64,000 nt of DNA from Streptomyces sp. Ncost-T10-10d (GTDB lineage Bacteria; Actinomycetota; Actinomycetes; Streptomycetales; Streptomycetaceae): NCBI RefSeq assembly GCF_900091955.1, contig NZ_FMDF01000135.1:62001-126000 (forward strand), in the 5' to 3' direction. Made by a program: the position numbers and the translations under genes. The notes under the pieces were generated by a model. The model was not told the DNA's origin and did no database searches. It saw nothing but the letters and a program-made list of their open reading frames with translations. Shown here in pieces: positions 8,201-16,952 of this stretch; position 1 is the stretch's first letter; each line of letters opens with the position of its first letter.

Positions 8201-8943
8201 CCGCACCGGTCTTCGTCGTCGAACAGGTCCCCGATGGGCCCGAGTTCGTCCTGGAAGGACCCGAGGGTCGACACGCCGTGTCGGTGAAGAGGCTGCACGC
8301 CGGTGAGGACGTCGTGCTGACGGACGGCCACGGCCGTTGGACGGAAGGCGTAGTCAGGGCCGCCGAGGGCAAGGACCGGCTCGTGGTCGCCGGCCTGGCG
8401 ACGATTCATGAGGAGCCCTGGCCCGCACCGCGCATCACCGTCGTCCAGGCCCTGCCCAAGGGGGACCGCGGCGAGGTCGCCGTCGAGACGATGACGGAGA
8501 CCGGTGTCGACGCGATCGTGCCCTGGCAGGCGTCGCGCTGCATCACGCAGTGGAAGGGCGACCGCGGCCTCAAGGCCCTCGCGAAATGGCGCAACACCGC
8601 CCGGGAGGCGGGCAAGCAGTCGCGCCGGGTGCGCTTCCCCGAGGTGGCGGACGCACTGACGACCAAACAGGTTGCCGCACTTCTGGCCGCGGCGGACTTC
8701 GCCGCCGTCCTGCATGAGGACCGGGGCTACGACAGTGAGCCGCTGGCCACCGTCCAGCTGCCCACCCAGGGCGAGATCGTGCTGGTCGTCGGCCCCGAGG
8801 GCGGTGTGTCGCCGGACGAACTGGCGGCCTTCGCCGCAGCGGGCGCCCGGACCTGCCGGCTCGGAACGTCCGTCCTGCGCACCTCGACGGCGGGCACGGC
8901 GGCGACGGCACTGCTGCTGGGGCGCACCGGCCGCTGGGCGTAA
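8197..8943 (+). CDS. rsmE: 16S rRNA (uracil1498-N3)-methyltransferase RsmE
   Basis: 248 residues of the SPOUT methyltransferase class. RsmE features visible are HAVSVKRLHAGEDVVLTDGHG in the N-terminal PUA-like domain, QALPKGDRGEVAVETMTETGVDAIVPWQASRCI, and the knotted cofactor site LVVGPEGGVSPDELAAF plus RLGTSVLRTSTAGTAA. It methylates U1498 of 16S rRNA in assembled 30S subunits. The GTG start at 8197 overlaps the preceding stop and has a GGGAG ribosome site at 8186-8190. The frame opens further upstream, but only as a shadow inside the previous gene. Confidence 0.95.
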   Translation: MTAPVFVVEQVPDGPEFVLEGPEGRHAVSVKRLHAGEDVVLTDGHGRWTEGVVRAAEGKDRLVVAGLATIHEEPWPAPRITVVQALPKGDRGEVAVETMTETGVDAIVPWQASRCITQWKGDRGLKALAKWRNTAREAGKQSRRVRFPEVADALTTKQVAALLAAADFAAVLHEDRGYDSEPLATVQLPTQGEIVLVVGPEGGVSPDELAAFAAAGARTCRLGTSVLRTSTAGTAATALLLGRTGRWA

Positions 8944-9027
8944 GCCCCCGCCGGTGCGCCGGAGCCGCCCCCGTTGTGGCCGCAAGCCGTCTACCGCGTC
9001 ACGGGGGAACGGTGGGAAGCTGCCCGT

Positions 9028-9564
9028 ATGGGGACATCAAGGGCATGGGGTCAGAGAAGAACCCGTCGTTTTCTGGCCGCGTCCGCACTCGCGGGCGCGG
9101 CGGTCGCAGGTGTCGTGGCCTGTGAGCCGACGGGCAGCCTGAACTCCACATCCATCGCCGTGACCACCGACCTGACCGGCACCAGCGCCCTGGAGCGCAA
9201 GGGCGTCGATGTGCGGTGGCTGAACTGCACGGCCGACGTCGACGGGTACCGGCTCCAGGGTGCGTCGCCCTCCGCCTCCGCGCGCCGGATCGCGGACGTC
9301 GACTGCACCGGAAGGACGGGGAGCGGCAAAGGCATCACGATCACCGGCAAGGTGACCCAGGCTCTCGACGGGCGGTGTGTGCGGGGCGACCTGACCGCCC
9401 GGACCGGTGGGAAGGCCGTTTTCCGGGCAGATGTGCTCGGCAACTGCAACAACGCCGCCCCCTCGGCCGTCGGGGCCAATCCGTCCCGGGGCGGCGGCAG
9501 CGGCGGCGCCCGGCCGACGGTCACCGTGACGGTCACGGTGACCGAATCGCCCCTGGGCAAGTGA
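9028..9564 (+). CDS. Putative secreted lipoprotein of unknown function
   Basis: 178 residues from the ATG at 9028. The N-terminus is a signal peptide with an arginine-rich n-region (RRTRRF) and an Ala-rich core ending GVVAC, which fits a relaxed lipobox with Cys about residue 33. The mature part contains WLNCTADVDG and ADVDCTGRTGSGKGITITGKV and ends in a TVTVTVTVTES tail encoded by a 27-bp palindrome (9518-9544). No known domain is recognised. An in-frame GTG at 8974 would add 18 residues ahead of the signal peptide and is unlikely. Confidence 0.65.
   Translation: MGTSRAWGQRRTRRFLAASALAGAAVAGVVACEPTGSLNSTSIAVTTDLTGTSALERKGVDVRWLNCTADVDGYRLQGASPSASARRIADVDCTGRTGSGKGITITGKVTQALDGRCVRGDLTARTGGKAVFRADVLGNCNNAAPSAVGANPSRGGGSGGARPTVTVTVTVTESPLGK
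9518..9544. repeat. 27-bp perfect palindrome inside the 3' end of the lipoprotein gene
   Basis: A 13-base arm (9518-9530), a single central G and the exact complementary 13-base arm (9532-9544), all built of GGTCAC/GTGAC words and encoding the alternating Thr-Val tail. It could fold in the mRNA about 20 bases before the stop. Confidence 0.8.
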
Positions 9565-9644
9565 GTGTGCCCGGCATCGGACCACCCGGCGGACTCCGGC
9601 CAACCCAGTTCCGCGGAGCACGTCAGCGGCCTAGGGTGATCCGT

Positions 9645-12600
9645 GTGACGCAGCCTGCCTACCTCCGATACCCCCATGTCCAGGGCGATTTGATCGCCTT
9701 CACCGCCGAGGACGATGTCTGGCTGGCGCCGCTGGACGGCGGCCGAGCCTGGCGCGTCAGCGCCGACAACCGACCTGTCACCAACCCGCGGATATCTCCG
9801 GACGGAACCCGCGTCGCCTGGACGTCCACCCGGGACGGGGCGCCCGAAGTGCACGTCGCACCGGTAGATGGCGGCCCCTCCGCGCGGCTCACGTACTGGG
9901 GCGACGCGCGGACCTCCGTACGCGGCTGGACGCCCGAGGGCGACGTACTGGTCATCAGCACCCAGGGGCAGGCGTCGTCGCGGCGCAGCTGGGCCAGGGC
10001 CGTCCCGGTCGACGGCGGGCCCGCGCGGACCCTGCCGTACGGGCCGGTCGGCTCCCTCGCGTACGGGCCCGGCGGACGGGTCCTGCTGCTCTCGGCCACC
10101 ATGGGGCGCGAGGCTGCCGCCTGGAAGCGCTACCGGGGCGGCACCGCGGGCAAGTTGTGGATCGCGGAATCGGGCGCGACCGACGGCCCGGCGGAGTTCG
10201 TACGGCTGCACGAGGACCTGGACGGGAACATCGAATCCCCGATGTGGGTGGGTGACCGCGTCGCCTTCCTCTCCGACCACGAAGGCGTGGGCGCGCTCTG
10301 TTCCTCGCTCCCCGACGGCTCGGATCTGCGCCGGCACACCGGCATCGAGGGGTTCTACGCCCGCCACGCGACCACCGACGGAACCCGCGTCGGCTACTCC
10401 TCGGCGGGTGAACTCTGGCTGCTGGACGACCTCGAAGGCTCCGAGCCCCGCCGTGTCGACGTCCGGCTCGGCGGCCAGCGCGCCGACCTCCAGCCCCACT
10501 CGGTGCACGCCGGCAGCCACCTCGACTCCGCGTCCCCGGACCGTACGGGCCGCGGCAGTGCCGTCGGGACGCGCGGCGCCGTCCACTGGGTCACCCACCG
10601 CGAGGGCCCGGCCCGGGCGCTCGCCGTCGAACCGGGCGTACGGGCCAGGATGCCCCGCACCTTCCAGGCCGACGGCGACCAGCACGTCGTCTGGGTCACC
10701 GACGCCGAGGGCGACGACGCCCTGGAGTGCGCACCCGCCACCGGCACCGCGCCGGGCGCCGTACCGCGCCGCCTCGCCGCGGGCCGTATCGGCAGGGTCC
10801 TCCACCTGGTGGCGGCCCCGGACGGCAGCCGGTTCGCCGTCGCCGCGCACGACGGGCGGGTACTGATCGTCGAGCGGGAGAGCGGCGAGGTCCACGAGGT
10901 GGACCGGAGCGAGCACGGCGACGCCTCAGGTCTTGTCTTCTCGCCCGACTCCGCCTGGCTCGCCTGGTCGCACCCCGGGCCCGAGCCGCTCAGGCAGCTC
11001 AAGATCGCGCACCTCGCCGATCTGTCGGTCGCCGAGGCCACCCCGCTGCGCTTCCGGGACTTCGCCCCCGCGTTCACCACCGACGGCAAGCACCTCGCGT
11101 TCCTCTCCGAGCGGTCCTTCGACCCGGTCTACGACGCACATGTCTTCGACCTGGCGTTCATCGGCGCCTGCCGTCCGCATCTGCTGACGCTCGCCGCCAC
11201 CACGCCCTCTCCGTTCGGGCCGCAGCGCCACGGCCGCCCGACCGAGAAGGAGAAGAGCGGCGGCGAGGGCGAGGACAACCCGACCGCGCTGCCCGTCACC
11301 CGGATCGACCTCGACGGACTCGCCGACCGGATCGTGCCGCTGCCCGTCGAGGCCGCCAGCTACTCCACTCTGCGTGCCGCGAAGGACGGGCTGCTGTGGC
11401 TGAGCCACCCGGTGACCGGTGTGCTCGGTACGAGCGGTGCCACACCCGACGCCCACCGGCCCGAGACCGTCCTCGAACGGTACGACCTGGAGAAGCTGCG
11501 CTGCGAGGAACTCGCCTCGGACGTCGACGGCTTCGCGGTCAGCGGTGACGGCAAGCGGATCGTCCTGCACACCCGGGGCAAGCTGCGCGTCGTACCGTCC
11601 GACAGCCGTGTCCCGGCCGGAGACGACGACCACGACGGGGGCGGCGACAGCGTCACCGTCGACCTCTCCCGGATTCGCCGGACCCTCGACCCGGCCGCCG
11701 AGTGGCGTCAGATGTACGACGAGGCCGGGCGCATCATGCGGGACAACTTCTGGCGTCCCGACATGGGCGGCATCGACTGGGACGGTGTCCTGGACCGCTA
11801 CCGCCCGGTGCTGGAGCGCGTCGCCACCCATGACGACCTGATCGACCTGCTCTGGGAGGTGCAGGGCGAGCTCGGCACCTCGCACGCCTATGTGACGCCG
11901 CCCGGCGGATGGCGCGACGACTCGGCCCGGCAGGGACTGCTCGGCGCGGACATCTCCCGTACGGAAGAGCGCAGTTGGCGCATCGACCGGATCCTGCCGT
12001 CGGAGACCTCCGACCCGGCGGCCCGCTCGCCGCTCGCCGCACCCGGGGTGGCGGTGCGCGTCGGGGACGCGATCCTCGCCGTCGACGGGCACCCGGTCGA
12101 CCCGGTGGCCGGGCCCGGACCGCTGCTCACCGGCTCGGCCGGCAAACCGGTCGAGCTGACCGTCTCACCGGTGGACGGCGGCGACCCGCGCCATGTCGTC
12201 GTCGTACCGGTCGCCGACGAGGAGGCGCTGCGCTACCACGCGTGGGTCGCCGACCGGCGGGCCTACGTCCACGAGCACTCCGACGGACGCCTCGGCTACC
12301 TCCATGTCCCCGACATGGTCGGCTCGGGCTGGGCACAGCTCCACCGTGACCTGCGGATCGAAGTGGCCCGCGAGGGGCTGGTGGTGGACGTACGGGAGAA
12401 CCGGGGCGGCCACACCTCGCAGCTGATCGTGGAGAAGCTCGCCCGGCGCATCGTCGGCTGGGACCTGCCGCGCGGGAGGCAGCCGTACAGCTACCCGGAG
12501 GACGCACCGCGCGGCCCCGTGGTGGCCGTCGCCAACGAGTTCTCCGGCTCGGACGGCGACATCGTGAACGCCGCGATCAAGGCGCTGCGCATCGGGCCGG

Positions 12601-12878
12601 TGGTCGGCACGCGTACCTGGGGCGGGGTCGTCGGCATCGACAGCCGGTACAAGCTCGTGGACGGGACGTCGGTCACCCAGCCCAAGTACGCGTTCTGGCT
12701 CGAGGGTTACGGCTGGGGTGTGGAGAACCACGGGGTCGATCCCGATGTCGAGGTCGTGATGGCGCCGCAGGACCATGCCGCAGGGCGCGATCCGCAGCTG
12801 GACGAGGCGATCCGGATCGCGCTCGCGTCGCTGGCCCGGACGCCGGCGAAGCGGGCACCGGAGCGGCCGGGGGCGTAG
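9645..12878 (+). CDS. tri: Tricorn protease homolog (S41 family)
   Basis: 1077 residues, the length of the Tricorn core protease. The N-terminal two thirds are beta-propeller repeats (ISPDGTRVAWTS, DGSRFAVAAHDG, FSPDSAWLAWS). A C1 domain, a PDZ (VAVRVGDAILAVDGHPVD) and the C2 protease core follow. Catalytic residues fit Tricorn closely: Ser746-His747 in GTSHAYV, the nucleophile region NEFSGSDGDIVN (Ser 967-969) and Glu1027 in GVENHGV, against S745/H746/S965/E1023 in Thermoplasma. It degrades peptides released by the proteasome. GTG 9645 is chosen for its spacing from AGGG; GTG 9636 is possible. Confidence 0.9.
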   Translation: MTQPAYLRYPHVQGDLIAFTAEDDVWLAPLDGGRAWRVSADNRPVTNPRISPDGTRVAWTSTRDGAPEVHVAPVDGGPSARLTYWGDARTSVRGWTPEGDVLVISTQGQASSRRSWARAVPVDGGPARTLPYGPVGSLAYGPGGRVLLLSATMGREAAAWKRYRGGTAGKLWIAESGATDGPAEFVRLHEDLDGNIESPMWVGDRVAFLSDHEGVGALCSSLPDGSDLRRHTGIEGFYARHATTDGTRVGYSSAGELWLLDDLEGSEPRRVDVRLGGQRADLQPHSVHAGSHLDSASPDRTGRGSAVGTRGAVHWVTHREGPARALAVEPGVRARMPRTFQADGDQHVVWVTDAEGDDALECAPATGTAPGAVPRRLAAGRIGRVLHLVAAPDGSRFAVAAHDGRVLIVERESGEVHEVDRSEHGDASGLVFSPDSAWLAWSHPGPEPLRQLKIAHLADLSVAEATPLRFRDFAPAFTTDGKHLAFLSERSFDPVYDAHVFDLAFIGACRPHLLTLAATTPSPFGPQRHGRPTEKEKSGGEGEDNPTALPVTRIDLDGLADRIVPLPVEAASYSTLRAAKDGLLWLSHPVTGVLGTSGATPDAHRPETVLERYDLEKLRCEELASDVDGFAVSGDGKRIVLHTRGKLRVVPSDSRVPAGDDDHDGGGDSVTVDLSRIRRTLDPAAEWRQMYDEAGRIMRDNFWRPDMGGIDWDGVLDRYRPVLERVATHDDLIDLLWEVQGELGTSHAYVTPPGGWRDDSARQGLLGADISRTEERSWRIDRILPSETSDPAARSPLAAPGVAVRVGDAILAVDGHPVDPVAGPGPLLTGSAGKPVELTVSPVDGGDPRHVVVVPVADEEALRYHAWVADRRAYVHEHSDGRLGYLHVPDMVGSGWAQLHRDLRIEVAREGLVVDVRENRGGHTSQLIVEKLARRIVGWDLPRGRQPYSYPEDAPRGPVVAVANEFSGSDGDIVNAAIKALRIGPVVGTRTWGGVVGIDSRYKLVDGTSVTQPKYAFWLEGYGWGVENHGVDPDVEVVMAPQDHAAGRDPQLDEAIRIALASLARTPAKRAPERPGA

Positions 12879-12888
12879 GAGGCGGGTG

Positions 12889-12926
12889 CGCCTGCGGCGG
12901 GCAGGGGAGCGAGTCCGCCGCAGGCG
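12889..12926 (+). terminator. Hairpin after the Tricorn-like gene
   Basis: Perfect 12-bp stem (12889-12900 with 12915-12926) and a 14-base loop, starting 10 bp after the stop. Confidence 0.65.
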
Positions 12927-12976
12927 TCCCGATACCATGCCGTACAACGATCACCACCGACCGAGGAGCCGACCCC

Positions 12977-13336
12977 ATGGCGGGAGAACCGCAGCCCGAC
13001 TGCCTGTTCTGCAAGATCGTCTCGGGTGACATCCCGGCAACCATCGTCCGGGAGACCGAAACCACCGTCGCCTTCCGTGACATAAACCCCCAGGCCCCCA
13101 CCCACGTACTCGTCATCCCCCGCGTCCACCATCCGGACGCCGCTGCCCTCGCCGCCGCCGAGCCGGGGATCGCCGCCGACATACTGCGCGAGGCCGGACA
13201 CGTCGCCGCCGACGAGAAGATCGTGGACAGCGGCTACCGGGTCGTCTTCAACACCGGCTCCGGCGCCGGCCAGACCGTCTTCCACGCGCACGCCCACGTC
13301 CTGGGCGGCCGCGGACTGCAGTGGCCCCCCGGCTAG
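12977..13336 (+). CDS. HIT family protein (HinT-like)
   Basis: 119 residues with the histidine triad HAHAHV near the C-terminus, plus the CLFCKIVSGDIPA start and FRDINPQAPTHVLVIPR typical of HinT/PKCI nucleoside phosphoramidases. These hydrolyse AMP-lysine or AMP-NH2-type substrates, including aminoacyl-adenylate adducts. The ATG at 12977 follows a GAGGAG site. RNase Z begins 19 bp downstream, so it likely shares a transcript with rnz and the deaminase gene. Confidence 0.92.
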   Translation: MAGEPQPDCLFCKIVSGDIPATIVRETETTVAFRDINPQAPTHVLVIPRVHHPDAAALAAAEPGIAADILREAGHVAADEKIVDSGYRVVFNTGSGAGQTVFHAHAHVLGGRGLQWPPG

Positions 13337-13354
13337 AACGGTCGGTCGCACACC

Positions 13355-14263
13355 GTGTCCGTACGTGAACTCGTGGTCCTCGGCACCGCCAGCCAGGTCC
13401 CGACCAGGCACCGCAACCACAACGGCTATCTGCTCCGCTGGGACGGCGAGGGCATCCTCTTCGACCCGGGTGAGGGCACTCAGCGCCAGATGCTGCGGGC
13501 CGGCGTCGCCGCCCACGACATCAACCGGATCTGCGTCACGCACTTCCACGGTGACCACTCGCTCGGCCTGGCCGGGGTGATCCAGCGGATCAACCTCGAC
13601 CAGGTCCCGCACCCGATCACCGCGCACTACCCGGCGAGCGGACAGCGCTTCTTCGAGCGGCTGCGGTACGCGACCGCCTACCGCGAGTCCGTCGAGCTGA
13701 CCGAGGCCCCGGTCGCCGCCGACGGGGTGCTCGCCGCCACGGACGCGTACACGCTCAGCAGCCACCGGCTCTCGCACCCCGTCGAGTCGTACGGCTACCG
13801 GCTCGTCGAGCCCGACGGGCGTCGCATGCTGCCCGCGAAGCTCGCCGAGCACGGCATCAAGGGGCCGGACGTCGGCCGGATCCAGCGGGAGGGCTCCCTC
13901 GGCGGCGTCACGCTCGACGACGTCTCCGAGCGCAGGCGCGGGCAGCGGTTCGCGTTCATCATGGACACAAGGCTCTGCGACGGCGTGCACGTGCTCGCCG
14001 AGGGATGCGACCTGCTGGTCATCGAGGCGACCTTCCTCGACGAGGACGAACGACTCGCCACCGACCACGGCCATCTGACCGCCGGCCAGGCGGCCCGGGT
14101 GGCCCGGGACGCGGGCGTACGGCACCTCGTGCTGACGCACTTCTCGCAGCGGTACGACGACCCGGCCGTCTTCGAGGCCCAGGCCCGCGCCGCAGGGTTC
14201 GAGGGCGAATTGACCGTCGCCCGGGACCTCGGCCGGATTGCCGTGCCCACCCGGCACCTCTGA
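13355..14263 (+). CDS. rnz: Ribonuclease Z (tRNA 3' endonuclease)
   Basis: 302 residues of the ELAC/RNase Z type: GTASQVPTRHRNHNG at the N-terminus, FDPGEGTQRQMLRAG and the MBL metal motif THFHGDH (His63, His65, Asp67, His68). Further metal ligands lie in MDTRLCDGV and LTHFSQRYDD. It cuts the 3' trailer from pre-tRNAs. GTG start at 13355. This is a full-length bacterial short-form enzyme. It sits in a run with the HIT gene and the deaminase. Confidence 0.93.
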   Translation: MSVRELVVLGTASQVPTRHRNHNGYLLRWDGEGILFDPGEGTQRQMLRAGVAAHDINRICVTHFHGDHSLGLAGVIQRINLDQVPHPITAHYPASGQRFFERLRYATAYRESVELTEAPVAADGVLAATDAYTLSSHRLSHPVESYGYRLVEPDGRRMLPAKLAEHGIKGPDVGRIQREGSLGGVTLDDVSERRRGQRFAFIMDTRLCDGVHVLAEGCDLLVIEATFLDEDERLATDHGHLTAGQAARVARDAGVRHLVLTHFSQRYDDPAVFEAQARAAGFEGELTVARDLGRIAVPTRHL

Positions 14264-14301
14264 AACACATCAGCACCACCATTTGTGAGCGTGAAAAACC
14301 C

Positions 14302-15294
14302 GTGCACCTCCCCAAAGCCGAACTCCACCTCCACATCGAAGGAACCCTCGAACCCGAGCTGGCCTTCGCACTCGCCGAACGCAACGGCGTGCAGTTGCCG
14401 TACGCGAACACCGAAGAGCTGCGCACCGCCTATCTCTTCGACGATCTGCAGACCTTCCTCGATCTGTACTACGCCCTGATGGCGGTGCTCCGGACCGAGG
14501 AGGACTTCGAGGAACTCGCCGACGCGTATCTCACCCGCGCCGCCGCCCAGGGCGTCCGGCACGCGGAGATCTTCTTCGACCCGCAGGCACACACCGCCCG
14601 CGGCGTCCCGATCGGCACGGTCGTCGACGGGCTCGGCCGGGCGCTGGACCGCAGCGAGGAGAAGCACGGCATCTCCACCCAGCTGATCATGTGCTTCCTG
14701 CGCGACCAGTCCGCCGAGTCGGCGCTGGAGACCCTGGAGGCCGCGAAGCCGTATCTGCACCGGATCAGCGCGGTCGGCCTCGACTCGGCGGAGGTCGGGC
14801 ACCCACCCGTCAAGTTCCGTGAGGTGTACGAGGCGGCCGGGGCGCTCGGGCTGCGCAAGGTCGCCCATGCCGGCGAGGAGGGCCCGCCCGAGTACATCCG
14901 GGAGGCCCTGGACGTCCTCGGGGTCGAGCGCATCGACCACGGGCTGCGCTGCATGGAGGACGCGGACCTGGTGAAGCGGCTCGTCGCCGAGCGGATGCCG
15001 CTCACGCTCTGCCCGCTGTCCAACGTACGTCTGCGCGCCGTCGACACCCTGGAGAACCACCCGCTGCGGGCCATGCTGGACGCCGGGCTGCTCTGCACGG
15101 TGAACTCCGACGACCCCGCCTACTTCGGCGGATACGTCGGAGATACCTTCCACGCCGTCCACGAGGCGCTCGGCCTGGAGCGTGAGCAACTGCGCACGCT
15201 GGCCCGCAACTCCTTCGAGGCGGCCTTCCTCGACCACGACGAGGAGCGCAGGGCGCGCTATCTGGCCGAGGTCGAGGCGTACGAGTTCGACTGA
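14302..15294 (+). CDS. Adenine deaminase (Aah1/type 2 class), usually labelled adenosine deaminase
   Basis: 330 residues of the ADA amidohydrolase superfamily. Metal ligands are His9 and His11 (HLHIEGTLEPE), the HAGEEGPPEY histidine, and the Asp pair in NSDDPAYFGGY. The sequence around HIEGTLEPELAFALAERN, FFDPQAHTARG, GLDSAEVGHPPVKF and YVGDTFHA matches what I know of the adenine deaminase type 2 subgroup rather than adenosine deaminases, which carry LDGS instead of IEGT. The likely reaction is adenine to hypoxanthine in purine salvage. The GTG at 14302 gives the conserved start; its ribosome site is weak. The 3' end overlaps the convergent MFS gene by 37 bp. Confidence 0.85.
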   Translation: MHLPKAELHLHIEGTLEPELAFALAERNGVQLPYANTEELRTAYLFDDLQTFLDLYYALMAVLRTEEDFEELADAYLTRAAAQGVRHAEIFFDPQAHTARGVPIGTVVDGLGRALDRSEEKHGISTQLIMCFLRDQSAESALETLEAAKPYLHRISAVGLDSAEVGHPPVKFREVYEAAGALGLRKVAHAGEEGPPEYIREALDVLGVERIDHGLRCMEDADLVKRLVAERMPLTLCPLSNVRLRAVDTLENHPLRAMLDAGLLCTVNSDDPAYFGGYVGDTFHAVHEALGLEREQLRTLARNSFEAAFLDHDEERRARYLAEVEAYEFD

Positions 15295-16616
15295 TCGGCC
15301 GCACCCGACGGGCCGGCGGTCCGGAACGCGTTCCTGACCGGGCGCCTGCGACGCAGCGCGGGCAGGCTGATCTCCGTGACGGCCTGCTCGGGCGCGCCCA
15401 GCTTGGGCACGGCACCGGGCACCGCCCCGGTGGTGACGGCGAGCAGCGCGGCCGGTGCGCCGCCCCTGCGGCGCACCGATCCCGGTACCAGCGGACGGCC
15501 ACCGGTGTGCAGGGCGACAGCCGTGACCGGGGCTGCGACCAGGAGCGTGACGGCGCCCAGGATCAGGCCCATGACCGGGTAGCCGGCCTGCTCGGACAGC
15601 ACGCTGCCGAGGACCGGTCCGCAGGCCACTCCGACGGATGAGGCGGAGCCCGCGAGCACCGCCCAGCGGCCGCGTACGTCCAGTGAAGCGGCCAGGCCGA
15701 TCAGATACGACAGGACCACCGGGTAGACGGTGTTCCACAGGATCTCGCCGGTCGCGAACGAGCCGAGATTCCCGGCCGACGAGCTGAGCACGATGCTCAC
15801 CGCGATGATCACGGTGCCCAGACCGATCGGCACCGCACGGCCGAGCCTGGCGCCCAGCACTCCGGCGCCCATCACCCCGAGCAGACCCGCGCCGAGCGCG
15901 GCGGCGAACACCGCACCGACGGTGACCTCGGAGAGCCCGACCTGGACCACACCGATCCGGCCGCTGACGCCCCACAGCGCGTTCTGCGCCATGGACCAGA
16001 CGAGCATTCCGCCCGCGAGCACCAGACCGGAACGGCGGTGCGGCAGCCGGCCGGCGACCGGGGCGGCCGGTCCGGTGGGCGTGACGCCGCCGAGCCGTGC
16101 GGTGGCGGGCCAGACGAGCAGGGCGGCCAGGGCGATCGAGGCGAACGGCAGCCGGTGGCCGCCGCCGAGGTGCGGGATCGTCAGATAGAGGGCGCCCGCC
16201 GTCGCGGAGACACTGAGCAGACCGAGCGACGAGGTCCGGTGCGGATCGCGCTGGGCGGCGATGCCCGCCGCGGCCACCGCGGTCGCCGTACCGGAGCCGA
16301 AGCCGCCGATCATCGCGCCCATGACCACCAGCGGCACCGAGCCCGCCAGCGCTGCGCAGCCGTACCCCACCATGGCCAGCACCAGTCCGGTCCGGGCCGC
16401 CCTTCGCGGCCCGTACGTCTCGACCCGGCCCGCCAGCGTGAACCCGGCCGTGGCTGAGCTCAACAGCAGGGCGCTGCCCACCAGACCGGCCTGGGCCGTA
16501 CTGAGGCCCAGATAGACGGAGAGCCGTCCGACGATGGTGGGGAGCAGATAGGCGGCGAGGTAACCGGCGGTGAACACGGCGACCAGGGGCCACGCGGCGC
16601 GAGGGCGCGAGGACAT
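15258..16616 (-). CDS. MFS transporter
   Basis: 452 residues with about 12 predicted membrane segments, starting SSRPRAAWPLVAVFTAGYLAAYLLPTIVG. The MFS loop between segments 2 and 3 is ETYGPRRAARTG. It is followed by GAMIGGFGSGTATAVAAAG and by GRIGVVQVGLSEVTVGAVF in the second half, and ends in a hydrophilic Arg/Ala-rich tail of ~60 residues. Substrate cannot be predicted. The ATG at 16616 follows AGGAACGCCC; the ATG at 16634 has no ribosome site. The tail overlaps the deaminase gene end-to-end by 37 bp, which may cause transcript interference. Confidence 0.82.
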   Translation of the reverse strand: MSSRPRAAWPLVAVFTAGYLAAYLLPTIVGRLSVYLGLSTAQAGLVGSALLLSSATAGFTLAGRVETYGPRRAARTGLVLAMVGYGCAALAGSVPLVVMGAMIGGFGSGTATAVAAAGIAAQRDPHRTSSLGLLSVSATAGALYLTIPHLGGGHRLPFASIALAALLVWPATARLGGVTPTGPAAPVAGRLPHRRSGLVLAGGMLVWSMAQNALWGVSGRIGVVQVGLSEVTVGAVFAAALGAGLLGVMGAGVLGARLGRAVPIGLGTVIIAVSIVLSSSAGNLGSFATGEILWNTVYPVVLSYLIGLAASLDVRGRWAVLAGSASSVGVACGPVLGSVLSEQAGYPVMGLILGAVTLLVAAPVTAVALHTGGRPLVPGSVRRRGGAPAALLAVTTGAVPGAVPKLGAPEQAVTEISLPALRRRRPVRNAFRTAGPSGAADQSNSYASTSAR

Positions 16617-16952
16617 GGGCGTTCCTGAAGACATGCCGAAGGAGGCAGAGAAGGCAGGGGAGGGCAATGCGGGAAATACGGGGGAGGGCGGGGCACGCGG
16701 CGACTGTTGCCGACGGGGCTCGCGGGCCAATTTGTATCAACTGCTTCAGGGTGACCGAAAGGCGCCCCTGTGTGATCTGGGCCACATATGTGTTTACCCT
16801 TCGACCGTCCGGGTAGCAGATGGCGTTTATGCAGGTCAGCGTCTGTGCGCGCGGGGTCGTCGCCGACCCTGCGGAAGCGGCGGCGCGGACCCTCCGGTTG
16901 CGGGGGTGAATCGGGCACACTGGCCAGATCTGCCACGACCGGGGAGTGCAAG
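16617..16952. other. 336-bp divergent intergenic region (MFS / PfkB kinase)
   Basis: Promoter region of two divergent genes. It holds a perfect 10-bp palindrome CACATATGTG (16783-16792) next to TGTG-N8-CACA, together a cluster of TGTG/CACA half-sites, and TACCC-N11-GGGTA just beyond. These look like operator candidates. I see no coding sequence or RNA gene. Confidence 0.4.

Noticed and set aside
9216..9644. Upstream extension of the Tricorn-like gene into the lipoprotein gene
   Set aside because: The first ~140 codons are the lipoprotein gene in another frame and lack Tricorn similarity; a GTG with a ribosome site exists at 9645.
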